Below are positions 1 through 7,823 of a stretch of 64,000 nucleotides of DNA, one piece after another. The DNA is from Actinomycetota bacterium. Its GTDB lineage: Bacteria > Actinomycetota > Acidimicrobiia > Acidimicrobiales > Ilumatobacteraceae. The stretch spans positions 20,753 through 84,752 of the forward strand of contig VGCD01000006.1 in NCBI GenBank assembly GCA_016870215.1. The letters run 5' to 3'. The number at the start of each line of letters is the position of its first letter. The first letter of the stretch is position 1. A program made the position numbers and the translations under genes. The notes below the pieces were generated by a model, which saw nothing but the letters and a program-made list of their open reading frames with translations, did not search any database and was not told the origin of the DNA.

Positions 1-50
1 TCGAGAATTACCAGGCGTTGCGCGGCATGTTCATGGGGTCACACCGCTGA
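1..50 (+). CDS. C-terminal tail of an unidentified protein (partial)
   Basis: Reading from base 3 there are 15 codons (ENYQALRGMFMGSHR) and a TGA at 48-50. The residue mix looks like a real protein end and the stop lies 13 bases before the convergent stop of the sugar dehydrogenase gene, a spacing typical of this dense genome. The piece is too short to identify. One other forward frame is also open up to about base 61, so this is a tentative call. Confidence 0.3.
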   Translation, partial: ENYQALRGMFMGSHR

Positions 51-63
51 CGGTGCGTTGAAC

Positions 64-1248
64 TTACGACGCCAAGATTTCGTAGATCTTGTCATCGAGA
101 CTCGACACGAAAATGCCATTCGATGTCTGATCGACAGACACTGCATTTCCTAAGCCACCGACCAACATGTGTGTAGCGAGGAGTTTCACTCCGTTTAGTT
201 GAAGCCCGGTCAATTCTCCTGAGCAATAGTCGCTGAACACGTACCATCCCCGCAGAGCCACCTGCGGATGATTGCGTGGGACGCGTGCGCCTCCACTGAT
301 GGAGCATCCTGCATCGCCATGTTCGTATGAGTGAATGGGGCGCAATGCATTTCGTGCCTGTTGGTCGGACTTGTACCGCTCGGGTCCTTCGTAGGCGGGC
401 CATCCGAAATTGACACCGCGCCCACCTGCAATCACGGTGCCTGCAGCATCACGCTTGGCAGGGGCAACAGACACTTCTTCCCATTTGTTCTGACCAACGT
501 CGGCCACCCAGAGGTTTCCGTCATCGTCAAAGGAGTAGCGCCACGGGTTGCGTAGCCCCAGCGACCAAATTTCTGGCCGTGCGTTCTTGTTTGTGGCGAG
601 CGGATTGTCTTTCGGAATTGAATACGGCGTCGTGCCTGAAGATCGAGGATCAATGCGCAACATCTTGCCGAGTAGTTCTTTGGTGTTCAGTGCACGGCGT
701 TCAGGGTCATTACCACTTCCGCCATCACCCATGCCGATGTACAACAAGTTGTCTGGACCGGTGACGACATCGCCACCGTTGTGGTTGGAGTACGGCTGGT
801 CGATGGTGATCACCACTCGTCGTGAACTTGCCACAAAACGCCCGTCCGGACGCACCGTGTACTCAGCGACCACGGTGTCGCCATCTTTGTTGGTGTGGTT
901 GATGTAAGCCTTGTCACCAATGAACGTGAGCCCCAACAAACCACGCTCAGAGTCGGTTGACGTAAGTGATGAGATATCGAGTACCCGTGAGGTCTTCTTG
1001 CCGCCCTTGGTCCACCTCAGCACTTGACCTTGTCGCTGCACTACGAAGACGAATGCGTCTGACGACTTACGTTCGACCACCGACACAGGGTCTTTGACCT
1101 TAAGTGCGGTGCGCTTGCGAACTTCTGGTGCATAGGTGGTTGCAGCCGATGCACGACCGGTTGCCGCTTCAACGGTTGCAGCCGACGCAGTAACAGCAAC
1201 CGTGGTGGTCAGCGAAAGCAGCACAAGGAGTGTTTTGCGCAACGTCAT
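64..1248 (-). CDS. PQQ-dependent sugar dehydrogenase-like protein (GSDH family), secreted
   Basis: The 394-residue product starts MTLRKTLLVLLSLTTT, a Sec signal peptide ending near residue 25. It continues as a glucose/sorbosone dehydrogenase six-bladed propeller: GLLGLTF, NHNGGDVVTGPDNLLYIG, GMGDGGSGNDP, SLGLRNPWRYSFD and NFGWPAYEG are family landmarks. Members of this family oxidise sugars or related polyols outside the membrane using PQQ, although several have no proven activity. The ATG overlaps the tesB stop as ATGA, so this start is preferred over an upstream extension that would run into tesB. It is probably co-transcribed with and translated after tesB. No PQQ-synthesis gene is visible in the window, so the substrate and cofactor are not settled. 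Confidence 0.85.
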   Translation of the reverse strand: MTLRKTLLVLLSLTTTVAVTASAATVEAATGRASAATTYAPEVRKRTALKVKDPVSVVERKSSDAFVFVVQRQGQVLRWTKGGKKTSRVLDISSLTSTDSERGLLGLTFIGDKAYINHTNKDGDTVVAEYTVRPDGRFVASSRRVVITIDQPYSNHNGGDVVTGPDNLLYIGMGDGGSGNDPERRALNTKELLGKMLRIDPRSSGTTPYSIPKDNPLATNKNARPEIWSLGLRNPWRYSFDDDGNLWVADVGQNKWEEVSVAPAKRDAAGTVIAGGRGVNFGWPAYEGPERYKSDQQARNALRPIHSYEHGDAGCSISGGARVPRNHPQVALRGWYVFSDYCSGELTGLQLNGVKLLATHMLVGGLGNAVSVDQTSNGIFVSSLDDKIYEILAS

Positions 1249-2102
1249 GACTTCTTGACGCGGATGAGACCTTCTTGAACCACGGTGACCGCAAGATCGC
1301 CAGAGCGGGTGTAGATGGAACCACCAGCAAGACCGCGTGAATTTGATGTGCTGATGGCCCACTGGTCATATAACAACCAGTCATCAGCACGGAAGGGTCG
1401 ATGGAACCACATGGCATGGTCGAGACTTGCCATCTGCACGTTTGCGTCACCCCAGCCAAGCCCGTGTGGCAACAATGTGGTGTCGAGCAATGTCATGTCG
1501 CTTGCATAGGTGGCAATGCACGCGTGCAAGACGGGATCGTCTGGCAACACATCGACCGTTTTCCACCACACCCGTTGACCAGGTGCAGATGTTCCGCGTC
1601 GCGCCATGGGATCAGCGTCGACATAACGAAGGTCAATTGGTCGCGGGCGGTCGTATTCCTCGCCGAGCATTTCTTTGTAGGGCTCCATGCGCGTGCGAAA
1701 GTCGGGGAGTGATTCCGGAGATGGAAGATCTGTCGAAGCAGTGATCTGGTGCTCAAGACCCGGCTCGGGCGCATGAAAACTTGCGGTGAGGTTGAAGATG
1801 ACTTCACCATGCTGCACTGCCATCACACGTCGGGTGGTGAAACTGCGTCCGTCGCGGATGCGCTCGACTTCATACAAGATCGGGATGGACGGGTCACCCG
1901 GGCGCAAGAAGTACCCGTGCAGAGAGTGCACTTGTCGCGATGGCTCATCGACAGTTCGAACAGCTGCAACGAGTGCCTGTCCGGCCACTTGACCACCGAA
2001 CACACGCTGACGATTCTCGTCGGCAGATGATCCGCGGAAGATGTTCACTTCGATTGCTTCAAGATCAAGCAAGCGAAGAAGGTCGTCCAGAGCAGCTTTC
2101 AC
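1245..2102 (-). CDS. tesB: Acyl-CoA thioesterase II (TesB-like)
   Basis: The 285-residue protein has the double hot-dog arrangement of TesB. The N-terminal half contains RVFGGQVAGQALVAAVRTV and HSLHGYFLRPGDPSIPI. The C-terminal half contains LLPHGLGWGDANVQMASLDHAMWFHRPFR, with the Asp/His and Gln/Thr positions used by the family. It hydrolyses medium to long acyl-CoA to free acid and CoA in the cytoplasm. The start is a GTG at 2100-2102. The gene diverges from a methyltransferase start only 22 bases away, so the two promoters must overlap each other or the neighbouring coding sequence. Its stop is coupled to the downstream sugar dehydrogenase. Confidence 0.9.
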   Translation of the reverse strand: MKAALDDLLRLLDLEAIEVNIFRGSSADENRQRVFGGQVAGQALVAAVRTVDEPSRQVHSLHGYFLRPGDPSIPILYEVERIRDGRSFTTRRVMAVQHGEVIFNLTASFHAPEPGLEHQITASTDLPSPESLPDFRTRMEPYKEMLGEEYDRPRPIDLRYVDADPMARRGTSAPGQRVWWKTVDVLPDDPVLHACIATYASDMTLLDTTLLPHGLGWGDANVQMASLDHAMWFHRPFRADDWLLYDQWAISTSNSRGLAGGSIYTRSGDLAVTVVQEGLIRVKKS

Positions 2103-2124
2103 GAGTCCATAGTAGGGTCGCGAT

Positions 2125-2760
2125 GTGCCACTTGCTCCGACTCTGCGCGCTCACGCACTTGCAGCAAAGGGATTCATGCCTGAAGATGAAGGTGATGCGC
2201 TGTTCGAAGCGGCAATGTCTGCAGCCTCGTCGGTGCCAAAGCTTCCATTCGTCGAAGTAGGTTCGTACTGCGGCAGGTCGACGGTGTGGTTGGGTGGTGC
2301 TGCACGTGATGCTCGGCGCACATTGTTCGCCATTGACCACCACTTCGGAAGCGAAGAAAACCAACCCGGCTGGGAATGGCACGACACGTCGTTGGTTGAT
2401 GAACACACTGGTCGCATCGACACTTTGCCTCATTTCCGTCGAACCATCTTGGGTGCCGGACTCACGGACAGCGTCGTGACAATGGTCGGTGATTCATGGA
2501 AAATTTCTCACACATGGACAACGCCACTTGCGTTTCTCTTTATCGACGGTGGCCACGGTGTCGAGCCAGCATCACGCGATTATCAAGGTTGGACACCGCA
2601 TGTGGCGCAAGGAGGAGTGCTGGCAATTCACGATGTATTTCCAGACCCTGCAGATGGTGGTCGGCCACCGTACGAAAACATCTATCTGCCCGCAGTTGAG
2701 AGTGGACTCTTTGTCGAGGAGTCAGCCACCGGTTCGTTGAGGGTTCTGCGACGACTCTAA
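2125..2760 (+). CDS. Class I SAM methyltransferase (Methyltransf_24 / CmcI-like sugar O-methyltransferase candidate)
   Basis: The 211-residue protein starts with GTG. The SAM-binding motif I is FVEVGSYCGRST (about residues 42-53), followed by an acidic residue pair in FAIDHHFG. FIDGGHGVE and VLAIHDVFPDP are the two strands that in this family supply metal-binding Asp/His residues. The family includes rhamnosyl and other sugar O-methyltransferases and CmcI-like enzymes. It faces a cluster made of a GT4 glycosyltransferase, a second methyltransferase and a toroid protein. I therefore infer that it methylates a saccharide made by those neighbours, but the substrate cannot be read from the sequence. 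Confidence 0.75.
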   Translation: MPLAPTLRAHALAAKGFMPEDEGDALFEAAMSAASSVPKLPFVEVGSYCGRSTVWLGGAARDARRTLFAIDHHFGSEENQPGWEWHDTSLVDEHTGRIDTLPHFRRTILGAGLTDSVVTMVGDSWKISHTWTTPLAFLFIDGGHGVEPASRDYQGWTPHVAQGGVLAIHDVFPDPADGGRPPYENIYLPAVESGLFVEESATGSLRVLRRL

Positions 2761-2799
2761 ATCTGTCGACGTCGTTCCAACCCTCGCTGAGGGCAAACA

Positions 2800-3876
2800 T
2801 CAAATGACGGGAATGTTGATGTGTGCGTTCTTGCGCTTCACAGTTGCTGTGAAGATCGATGACGCGGCAGATGGCATAGCGATGGCATCTGCCGCCAAGA
2901 TAATTGCAGCAGCCGTGTATGCACTGCGTTCGTTCGCTGGGAAGTTCACGATGGTCTTGTGAGGCTCGACTGGGTACACGATGCCAGTGAAATACGCGCC
3001 GTCAATGCAACGGTGGGGCATGGTCCACAGCAGCAACTCACGGGCAGTTTCGCGGTCACCGACAGCACAATGTGCGATGGCACACTCGCTTGTTTCCGCA
3101 GCAGTGACCCATTGTTCGTCGTTTACGCAGCGCACGCCACGGTCGTCCATGACGAAACGGTCCCAGCCCTCAGCAAGTCGTGCTTTGGCGCGCGCACCTG
3201 TCATTGCCCCGGTGAGGACGGGGTAGTACCAGTCCATTGCCCAGCGTTCCTTCGGCTCGAAGGCGCCGAGGTTGGTGTTGATGACCTGGTCGATGACATC
3301 AGCGGCACGATTCCATTCAGGTTGCGGGTCGCCGACAAGCGCACCGAGCGCGGCCCCGCAGTGCAATGCGTGGCGGATGCTCGAAGAACCCGTGAGAAGG
3401 GCGTAGTCCCAAGGGCAACCGTCAACTTCGCGGGCCCACAAGACCGTTCCGTCGGTGCGTCGATGATCGAGTACCCACTCAAGCGCTGCTTTGACAGTTG
3501 GCCACAGTTCGGCCACTCCCTTGGTGTCACGCGTGCACAGCCAGTGATGCCATAAGCCGGTACCGATATATGCAATGACGTTTGAGTCAAGTTTTGCGTC
3601 TTCGAGTGATCCGTCTGGCATGTAGTAGTTGTGCCAACTTCCGTCGGCGCGCTGAATGTCTGCGAGCCATTGATACGCACGCAGCGCGGCATCGGGTCGA
3701 CCCATGATGTCGAGCGCCATTGCAGTTTCGACGTGGTTCCACGGATCACAGTGGCCACCTGGGTACCACGGAATCATTCCGTTCGGTAATTGAAGTGCCT
3801 GAATGGAGTCAGCGGTACGCGCGAGGTCAGCTGTGGTGAGAATGCCAGGCAGGTGAGGAAGCGGGAGAGTTGTCAT
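2800..3876 (-). CDS. Alpha/alpha-toroid protein (annotated elsewhere as prenyltransferase; candidate glycoside hydrolase)
   Basis: The 358-residue protein starts MTTLPLPHLPGILTT; its ATG overlaps the stop of the upstream methyltransferase as ATGA. Repeated helix pairs and motifs such as LPNGMIPWYPGGHCDPWNHV, DGSWHNYY, LTGSSSIRHAL and RWAMDWYYPVLTG mark a six-helical-hairpin toroid. Homologues are commonly labelled prenyltransferase or squalene-cyclase-like, but the acidic and Trp-rich loops also fit a glycoside hydrolase acting on a polysaccharide. There is no signal peptide, so it is cytoplasmic. Its place as the last gene of a GT4-methyltransferase operon suggests trimming or editing of an intracellular glycan. 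That role is inference. Confidence 0.7.
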   Translation of the reverse strand: MTTLPLPHLPGILTTADLARTADSIQALQLPNGMIPWYPGGHCDPWNHVETAMALDIMGRPDAALRAYQWLADIQRADGSWHNYYMPDGSLEDAKLDSNVIAYIGTGLWHHWLCTRDTKGVAELWPTVKAALEWVLDHRRTDGTVLWAREVDGCPWDYALLTGSSSIRHALHCGAALGALVGDPQPEWNRAADVIDQVINTNLGAFEPKERWAMDWYYPVLTGAMTGARAKARLAEGWDRFVMDDRGVRCVNDEQWVTAAETSECAIAHCAVGDRETARELLLWTMPHRCIDGAYFTGIVYPVEPHKTIVNFPANERSAYTAAAIILAADAIAMPSAASSIFTATVKRKNAHINIPVI

Positions 3877-4613
3877 CGTGCACTTCTCGTGTCTACCGGC
3901 TGCTTGGTGGCGTACACCACGAAACTCTTTCCGAGCACCGGATTCAATACGCGATCTGCGACCTTGGTCCACGTCGGGCCAGTGACAATGTCCCATTCGA
4001 GGAATTTTCTGTATGCGGCGACGGCGCGATGGTCGTCCTTGGTGGGTCCGACTGCGCACTTCAACCACCAGTAAGGCGAGTGAAGTGCGTGTGCGTGATG
4101 CGAACCAGTGACCTCAACTCCGGCTGCGCGAAGCTTGGCCTTCAACTCAGTTCCGCTGTAGATACGAACATGACCACCACGACTTTTCGGTGCGTGGTAT
4201 TCGTCGGACAGCATCCAGTTGACTTTCTCAGGCCACCAAGATGGAACAGTCACTCCCAGAGTTCCGCCTGGCTTCAACACTCGGACGAGTTCCTTGATGG
4301 CGGCGACGTCATCTTGGATGTGTTCGAGTACTTCAGAGGTGACCACTGTGTCGAAGGTTCCATCTGCAAATGGCAAACGAGTTGCGTCGCCACGCAGTAC
4401 TCCGCCGTAGTTGTTTGGTGAGATCTCACCTGCTTCGAGCATCGCTCCGAACGTGGCGCGCGTGCCGACCACTTCTTCTGCGGCGTAGTCAAGTGCCACG
4501 ACGCGCGCACCTTCTCGTGCCGCTGCAAATGCATGTCGCCCGAAGCCGGCACCGGCGTCGAGGAATGACGTGCCTGGTCGAACGTTGAGTCGGTCGAAGC
4601 GCAGCGTCAGCAT
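3873..4613 (-). CDS. Class I SAM-dependent methyltransferase (UbiE/Methyltransf_11 type)
   Basis: The 246-residue protein has motif I FLDAGAGFGRHAF (residues 19-31), motif II VVALDYAAEE, motif III FDTVVTSEVLEHIQDD and post-III LKPGGTLGVTVPSWWPE. A later HHAHALHSPYWWLKCAVG segment is typical of an actinobacterial subfamily found beside GT4 glycosyltransferases. It overlaps the glycosyltransferase stop by 7 bases and the toroid gene start by 4, so the three are an operon with translational coupling. The likely role is O-methylation of a sugar or sugar-lipid made by the neighbouring transferase; the position methylated is unknown. Confidence 0.85.
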   Translation of the reverse strand: MLTLRFDRLNVRPGTSFLDAGAGFGRHAFAAAREGARVVALDYAAEEVVGTRATFGAMLEAGEISPNNYGGVLRGDATRLPFADGTFDTVVTSEVLEHIQDDVAAIKELVRVLKPGGTLGVTVPSWWPEKVNWMLSDEYHAPKSRGGHVRIYSGTELKAKLRAAGVEVTGSHHAHALHSPYWWLKCAVGPTKDDHRAVAAYRKFLEWDIVTGPTWTKVADRVLNPVLGKSFVVYATKQPVDTRSAR

Positions 4614-5893
4614 GGGTTTTCCAGCTTCTTGCGATTATGGGGCATGTCGAGCACCTCGCGGTATTGCGCAACAGTGAGCTCGGCGCAATGACGCCAACTC
4701 CACCGTTCGACCACGCGTTGGCGACCTGCAGCTCCGATGCGTTCGCGCAGTGCAGCATCATCGAGACCACGTCGAATAGCGGCAGCAAGTGCGTCGGCAT
4801 CGCCAGCCGGACAACTGAGCACGGTGTCGTTGTCACGACCGGTGACTTCGGGAAGTGCTCCACCGTCGGTTGCGACGAGACATGTGCCGGTGCACATTGC
4901 TTCGATTGCCGGAAGGCTGAAACCTTCATAAAGACTGGGCACCACTGCGAGTTCAGATTCCGCGTATAGCTCGACAATTCGCTCGTCGGACACCCCTGAC
5001 ACGAAATCGATGCAGTCGCGTAGTCCGAGCGAGTCGATGAGGTCAGCACTCTTTCCAGATTTTGGTTTTCCGATGATGGTGAGGCGCACATTACGTTCAC
5101 TGCGCAACTTTGCGAGTGCTTCCAAGAGGTAGGAGAGACCTTTGAGTGCGACGTCAGCGCTAGCGGTGGTGATGAGTTGCCCTGGTTTGCGCTGCACTTG
5201 AGGAAGTGGTTTGAACAAGTCGGGGTCGACACCGACGGGTACGAGTCGCATGCGATCGAGCGACACGCCCATGTCCTTGTTGATGTCCGTGATGCTGTTC
5301 TCGCTCACGACAACGATGCGCGGCATTCGGCTGGCCACTTTGCCTTGCATGGTGACGAAGGAATACCAACGTCCGACGCTGCGTCGCTTCCACCAATTAG
5401 GGGCGTGACTCATCTCAAGTTCGCGGTCTTTGGTGATGGGGTGGTGCAGCGTGACGATGGTGGGAATCATGCGCTCGACCTTCAACATGTCACGTCCGAG
5501 ACACTGGTTGTCGTGCACAAGATGAAAATCAAGTTGACGTTCCTTCAAGACGCGACGTACGCGCATACTGAACGCCAAGGGCTCACTGAACTTGCCAGTG
5601 AGAAATTGTGCGGTCTCGACGACATCAGGCCACGTTTTGAGTTCCCAGTACGCGGGTAGACGTCCGGGGTAGTGGTCATTGAAGATGTCGAGGCTCGGCA
5701 ACTTGTGCAGTTCAATGCGCTCGTCAAGAATCGGATACGGCTGACCGGCGAACACTTCGACATGGTGTCCAAGGTCGGCAAGGGCCTTGGTGAGATGCCG
5801 TGTGTACACACCTTGACCACCAACGTGGGGTTTACCGCGATAGGTGAGGTAGGCGATGCGGAGGGGACCGTTCGGGTCGTACGGCTCACGCAT
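4607..5893 (-). CDS. GT4-family glycosyltransferase (GT-B fold)
   Basis: The 428-residue protein begins LRIAYLTYRGKPHVGGQGVY, the GT-B acceptor-domain start with the GGQG loop. The C-terminal donor domain carries SLYEGFSLPAIEAM, the E-x7-E motif of retaining GT4 enzymes, and GGALPEVTG. HDNQCLGRD and LHHPITKDRE lie in the acceptor half. No membrane segment is visible. The family uses nucleotide-activated hexoses to make alpha-linked glycans. It is first in an operon with a methyltransferase and a toroid protein, which fits synthesis of a methylated oligosaccharide or polysaccharide. It starts with ATG at 5891-5893 and has 92 bases of upstream spacer to the lnt stop. Confidence 0.85.
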   Translation of the reverse strand: MREPYDPNGPLRIAYLTYRGKPHVGGQGVYTRHLTKALADLGHHVEVFAGQPYPILDERIELHKLPSLDIFNDHYPGRLPAYWELKTWPDVVETAQFLTGKFSEPLAFSMRVRRVLKERQLDFHLVHDNQCLGRDMLKVERMIPTIVTLHHPITKDRELEMSHAPNWWKRRSVGRWYSFVTMQGKVASRMPRIVVVSENSITDINKDMGVSLDRMRLVPVGVDPDLFKPLPQVQRKPGQLITTASADVALKGLSYLLEALAKLRSERNVRLTIIGKPKSGKSADLIDSLGLRDCIDFVSGVSDERIVELYAESELAVVPSLYEGFSLPAIEAMCTGTCLVATDGGALPEVTGRDNDTVLSCPAGDADALAAAIRRGLDDAALRERIGAAGRQRVVERWSWRHCAELTVAQYREVLDMPHNRKKLENPC

Positions 5894-5985
5894 AGGTCGG
5901 TCAGGCTAACTGTGGGTCACTGATTTGACTCCCGACGCAGTGATGCGCTGTTTTGCTCCTTGCAGAGGAGAGCTGGCTCGACTCC
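5894..5985. other. Spacer between GT4 gene and lnt with short hairpins
   Basis: This 92-base spacer separates the stop of lnt from the start of the GT4 gene, both on the minus strand. It holds two small inverted repeats of CTCC/GGAG type (around 5955-5970 and 5983-5994); on the minus strand the second is followed by CAAAAC. They could weakly terminate the lnt operon. No convincing promoter was recognised. Confidence 0.3.
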
Positions 5986-7422
5986 TTACGGAGCAGTGCT
6001 GATTGTGCGGCGGGTCCACATCGCCGCAGCGAGGGTCAACAACAACAAGCAGATGAGCGGTGCATTGCCCGTGTAGGAGTACACGGTGCGACCTTCGCGA
6101 AGTTGAACTGTCGCGACGACGGTCTTTGCTTCCGAGATGCCCGTGCGTTGCAGCACATCCCCGCGGTCTGTGATGTGAGCCGAGAAGCCGGTTGGCGACA
6201 CTTGAACGAGTTGGCGTCCTTGTTCTCGTGCACGCAGGCGCGACGATGCAACTTGTTGTGTTTGCAGGATTGTTCCGGTGTAACTGGATCCATTGGTGGG
6301 ATTGATGATGAACGTGGCACCACGTTCGACACCCTCGTCGACGCGACCCCCGAAGAACACCTCCCACGAGATCGCCACACTCGCGCGCACTCCACCAATA
6401 GAAAGAACGGCAGGACCTCTGCCAGCGACAGCATCACGTGGCACAAGGTTCGTCGAGTCCGACAATGCGCTCAACACACTTCTGAATGGCATATATTCAC
6501 CGAAAGGAACACGCCGAACTTTGTCGTAGCGATCCTCAATTGCGCCATCAGCAGTGATAACAAGCTGTGCATTGGTGGAGCCATTTTCACCAATGTCTTC
6601 GGTAACACCAACGACGAGCGGAACCGCAAGTCGTTTCGCTTCAGTAGCGAGTTCGTCGAACTCAGGTGAGCTCTCGAAGTCATCGACGTTGATGACATTC
6701 TCAGGCCAGATGACTGCATCAATGTTCTGGTTGTTCGTCAAACTGCGAGTGAGTTTCATGTGACGGTCGAACACCACCCGTGGGTCTGTGTCAACTGCGT
6801 GCGTGCCTTGCTCGCCACCTCCCTGAATCAATGCGACCGTGTATTCATCGGCGGAATCACTCGTCAAGTCGACATTTGACGCGAGCACGAGCACAAGGAC
6901 GACGACAAGTGCTCGTCTCAAGCGATGCTGTCCGAGCATCAACCAGAAAGTGCTGACGGTCAACAAGATGACCCCGCCCCAAGGTGCAAGTGCTGCAAGT
7001 GGAGATGATGCATTGGCTATGCCAAGAGTTGCAAGTGGCACTCCTCCGAAGGGAAATGACATGCGCAAGGTCTCGGCAAGTGTGTGTGTGACTGCGAAGA
7101 GCAGCGGTGTCTGGTGATTACTTCGTCGAGACAGTGTTCCGGCAAGCAACGCCGCACACCCGTGGAATGCTGCAAACAATGCAACAGCAATGACATATCC
7201 GGGTGCGGTGAGAAACCACATCCAGGCCATTGCCGGCAAGAACCATCCGACGCCGAAGAGCCAACCAGAAAAGAAGTCTTTCCTTGGCGACGATTCGTTG
7301 CTCAACACCGTTGTTCCGTAGAGGGCGACACCAGCGAGAGCAAGAGGCCACCAACCCCATGGCGGCATCGCAGCAGCAACAAGTAGTCCTGCGACAAGTG
7401 AGCGTGGAATACGAGCAATCAC
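5986..7422 (-). CDS. lnt: Apolipoprotein N-acyltransferase-like protein with catalytic Cys replaced by Ser
   Basis: The 478-residue protein has about six hydrophobic segments in residues 1-190, a nitrilase-type domain (about 195-445) and a final membrane helix, the layout of Lnt. Lnt N-acylates the N-terminal lipidated Cys of lipoproteins at the outer face of the membrane. The catalytic Glu lies in VIWPENVI and the Lys in YDKVRRVPFGEY. The third catalytic residue, normally Cys in a CYE or CFE motif, is Ser352 in AISWEVFF (codon TCG at 6367-6369). The start is a GTG that overlaps the stop of the truncated sortase gene as GTGA; a longer frame only extends through the sortase gene. The substitution would be expected to abolish normal acyl-thioester chemistry unless Ser can substitute. 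Cys-to-Ser Lnt paralogues are reported in actinobacteria. Confidence 0.85.
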   Translation of the reverse strand: MIARIPRSLVAGLLVAAAMPPWGWWPLALAGVALYGTTVLSNESSPRKDFFSGWLFGVGWFLPAMAWMWFLTAPGYVIAVALFAAFHGCAALLAGTLSRRSNHQTPLLFAVTHTLAETLRMSFPFGGVPLATLGIANASSPLAALAPWGGVILLTVSTFWLMLGQHRLRRALVVVLVLVLASNVDLTSDSADEYTVALIQGGGEQGTHAVDTDPRVVFDRHMKLTRSLTNNQNIDAVIWPENVINVDDFESSPEFDELATEAKRLAVPLVVGVTEDIGENGSTNAQLVITADGAIEDRYDKVRRVPFGEYMPFRSVLSALSDSTNLVPRDAVAGRGPAVLSIGGVRASVAISWEVFFGGRVDEGVERGATFIINPTNGSSYTGTILQTQQVASSRLRAREQGRQLVQVSPTGFSAHITDRGDVLQRTGISEAKTVVATVQLREGRTVYSYTGNAPLICLLLLTLAAAMWTRRTISTAP

Positions 7423-7802
7423 GGTCTGAGCGCTGCGTGCACGATGATCGAATCGCTGACGCGAAGCTTGTCGATGTTTCGGAATGGTTTGTGTCCACTC
7501 GTGCGATGTCCACCAACCACGAAGTTTCCACGTTGACCCGCAAGTGGACTGGTCGGCCACAATCCGACGCCTCGGTCGTACACATCCATCGTCGTTCCAG
7601 GGACCACCTTCTCGGTGATGCCAAGTGACGGAATGACAAGTCGGGCAACTTCGACATATTTCGATGGTTTGACAACTTTTCCGCTAGTTGATGAGTCACT
7701 CATTGGTGATGGTGATGCCATCGCAGAGACCGGAGCAAGGGTCAACGCAATGATCGACGCAATGATCGACCCCATGGTGATGCGCGCGGACAGTCTGTTC
7801 AT
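7419..7802 (-). CDS. Truncated class E-like sortase lacking the catalytic Cys and Arg
   Basis: The 127-residue product has a signal peptide (about residues 1-28), then the sortase start ARLVIPSLGITEKVVPGTTMDVYDRGVGLWP and VVGGHRTSGHKPFRNIDKL with the catalytic His. It stops after SDSIIVHAALRP. A full sortase needs roughly another 60-80 residues with the TLTC-type Cys and a catalytic Arg, and these are absent here and in the other two frames of the same strand. The stop is embedded in the lnt start (GTGA), so the truncation is part of the present gene order rather than an obvious recent frameshift. It is either a decaying gene kept for coupling to lnt, or a non-catalytic beta-barrel fragment. 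Confidence 0.7.
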   Translation of the reverse strand: MNRLSARITMGSIIASIIALTLAPVSAMASPSPMSDSSTSGKVVKPSKYVEVARLVIPSLGITEKVVPGTTMDVYDRGVGLWPTSPLAGQRGNFVVGGHRTSGHKPFRNIDKLRVSDSIIVHAALRP

Positions 7803-7823
7803 GACGTCCTCAGTCTGTCATCG

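Noticed and set aside
7491..7498. GTGTCCAC inside the sortase gene, and similar copies near 17.5, 23.4, 30.5, 47.3, 56.7 and 58.8 kb
   Set aside because: All lie inside coding sequence and none has ACTC 16 nt downstream, so they are not counted as promoters.
7118..7699. YSTLTC in a shifted frame, like the sortase TLTC active site
   Set aside because: It lies only about 30 residues after the catalytic His region, much closer than in sortases, with no sortase sequence around it, and it overlaps the true start of lnt. Treated as coincidence.
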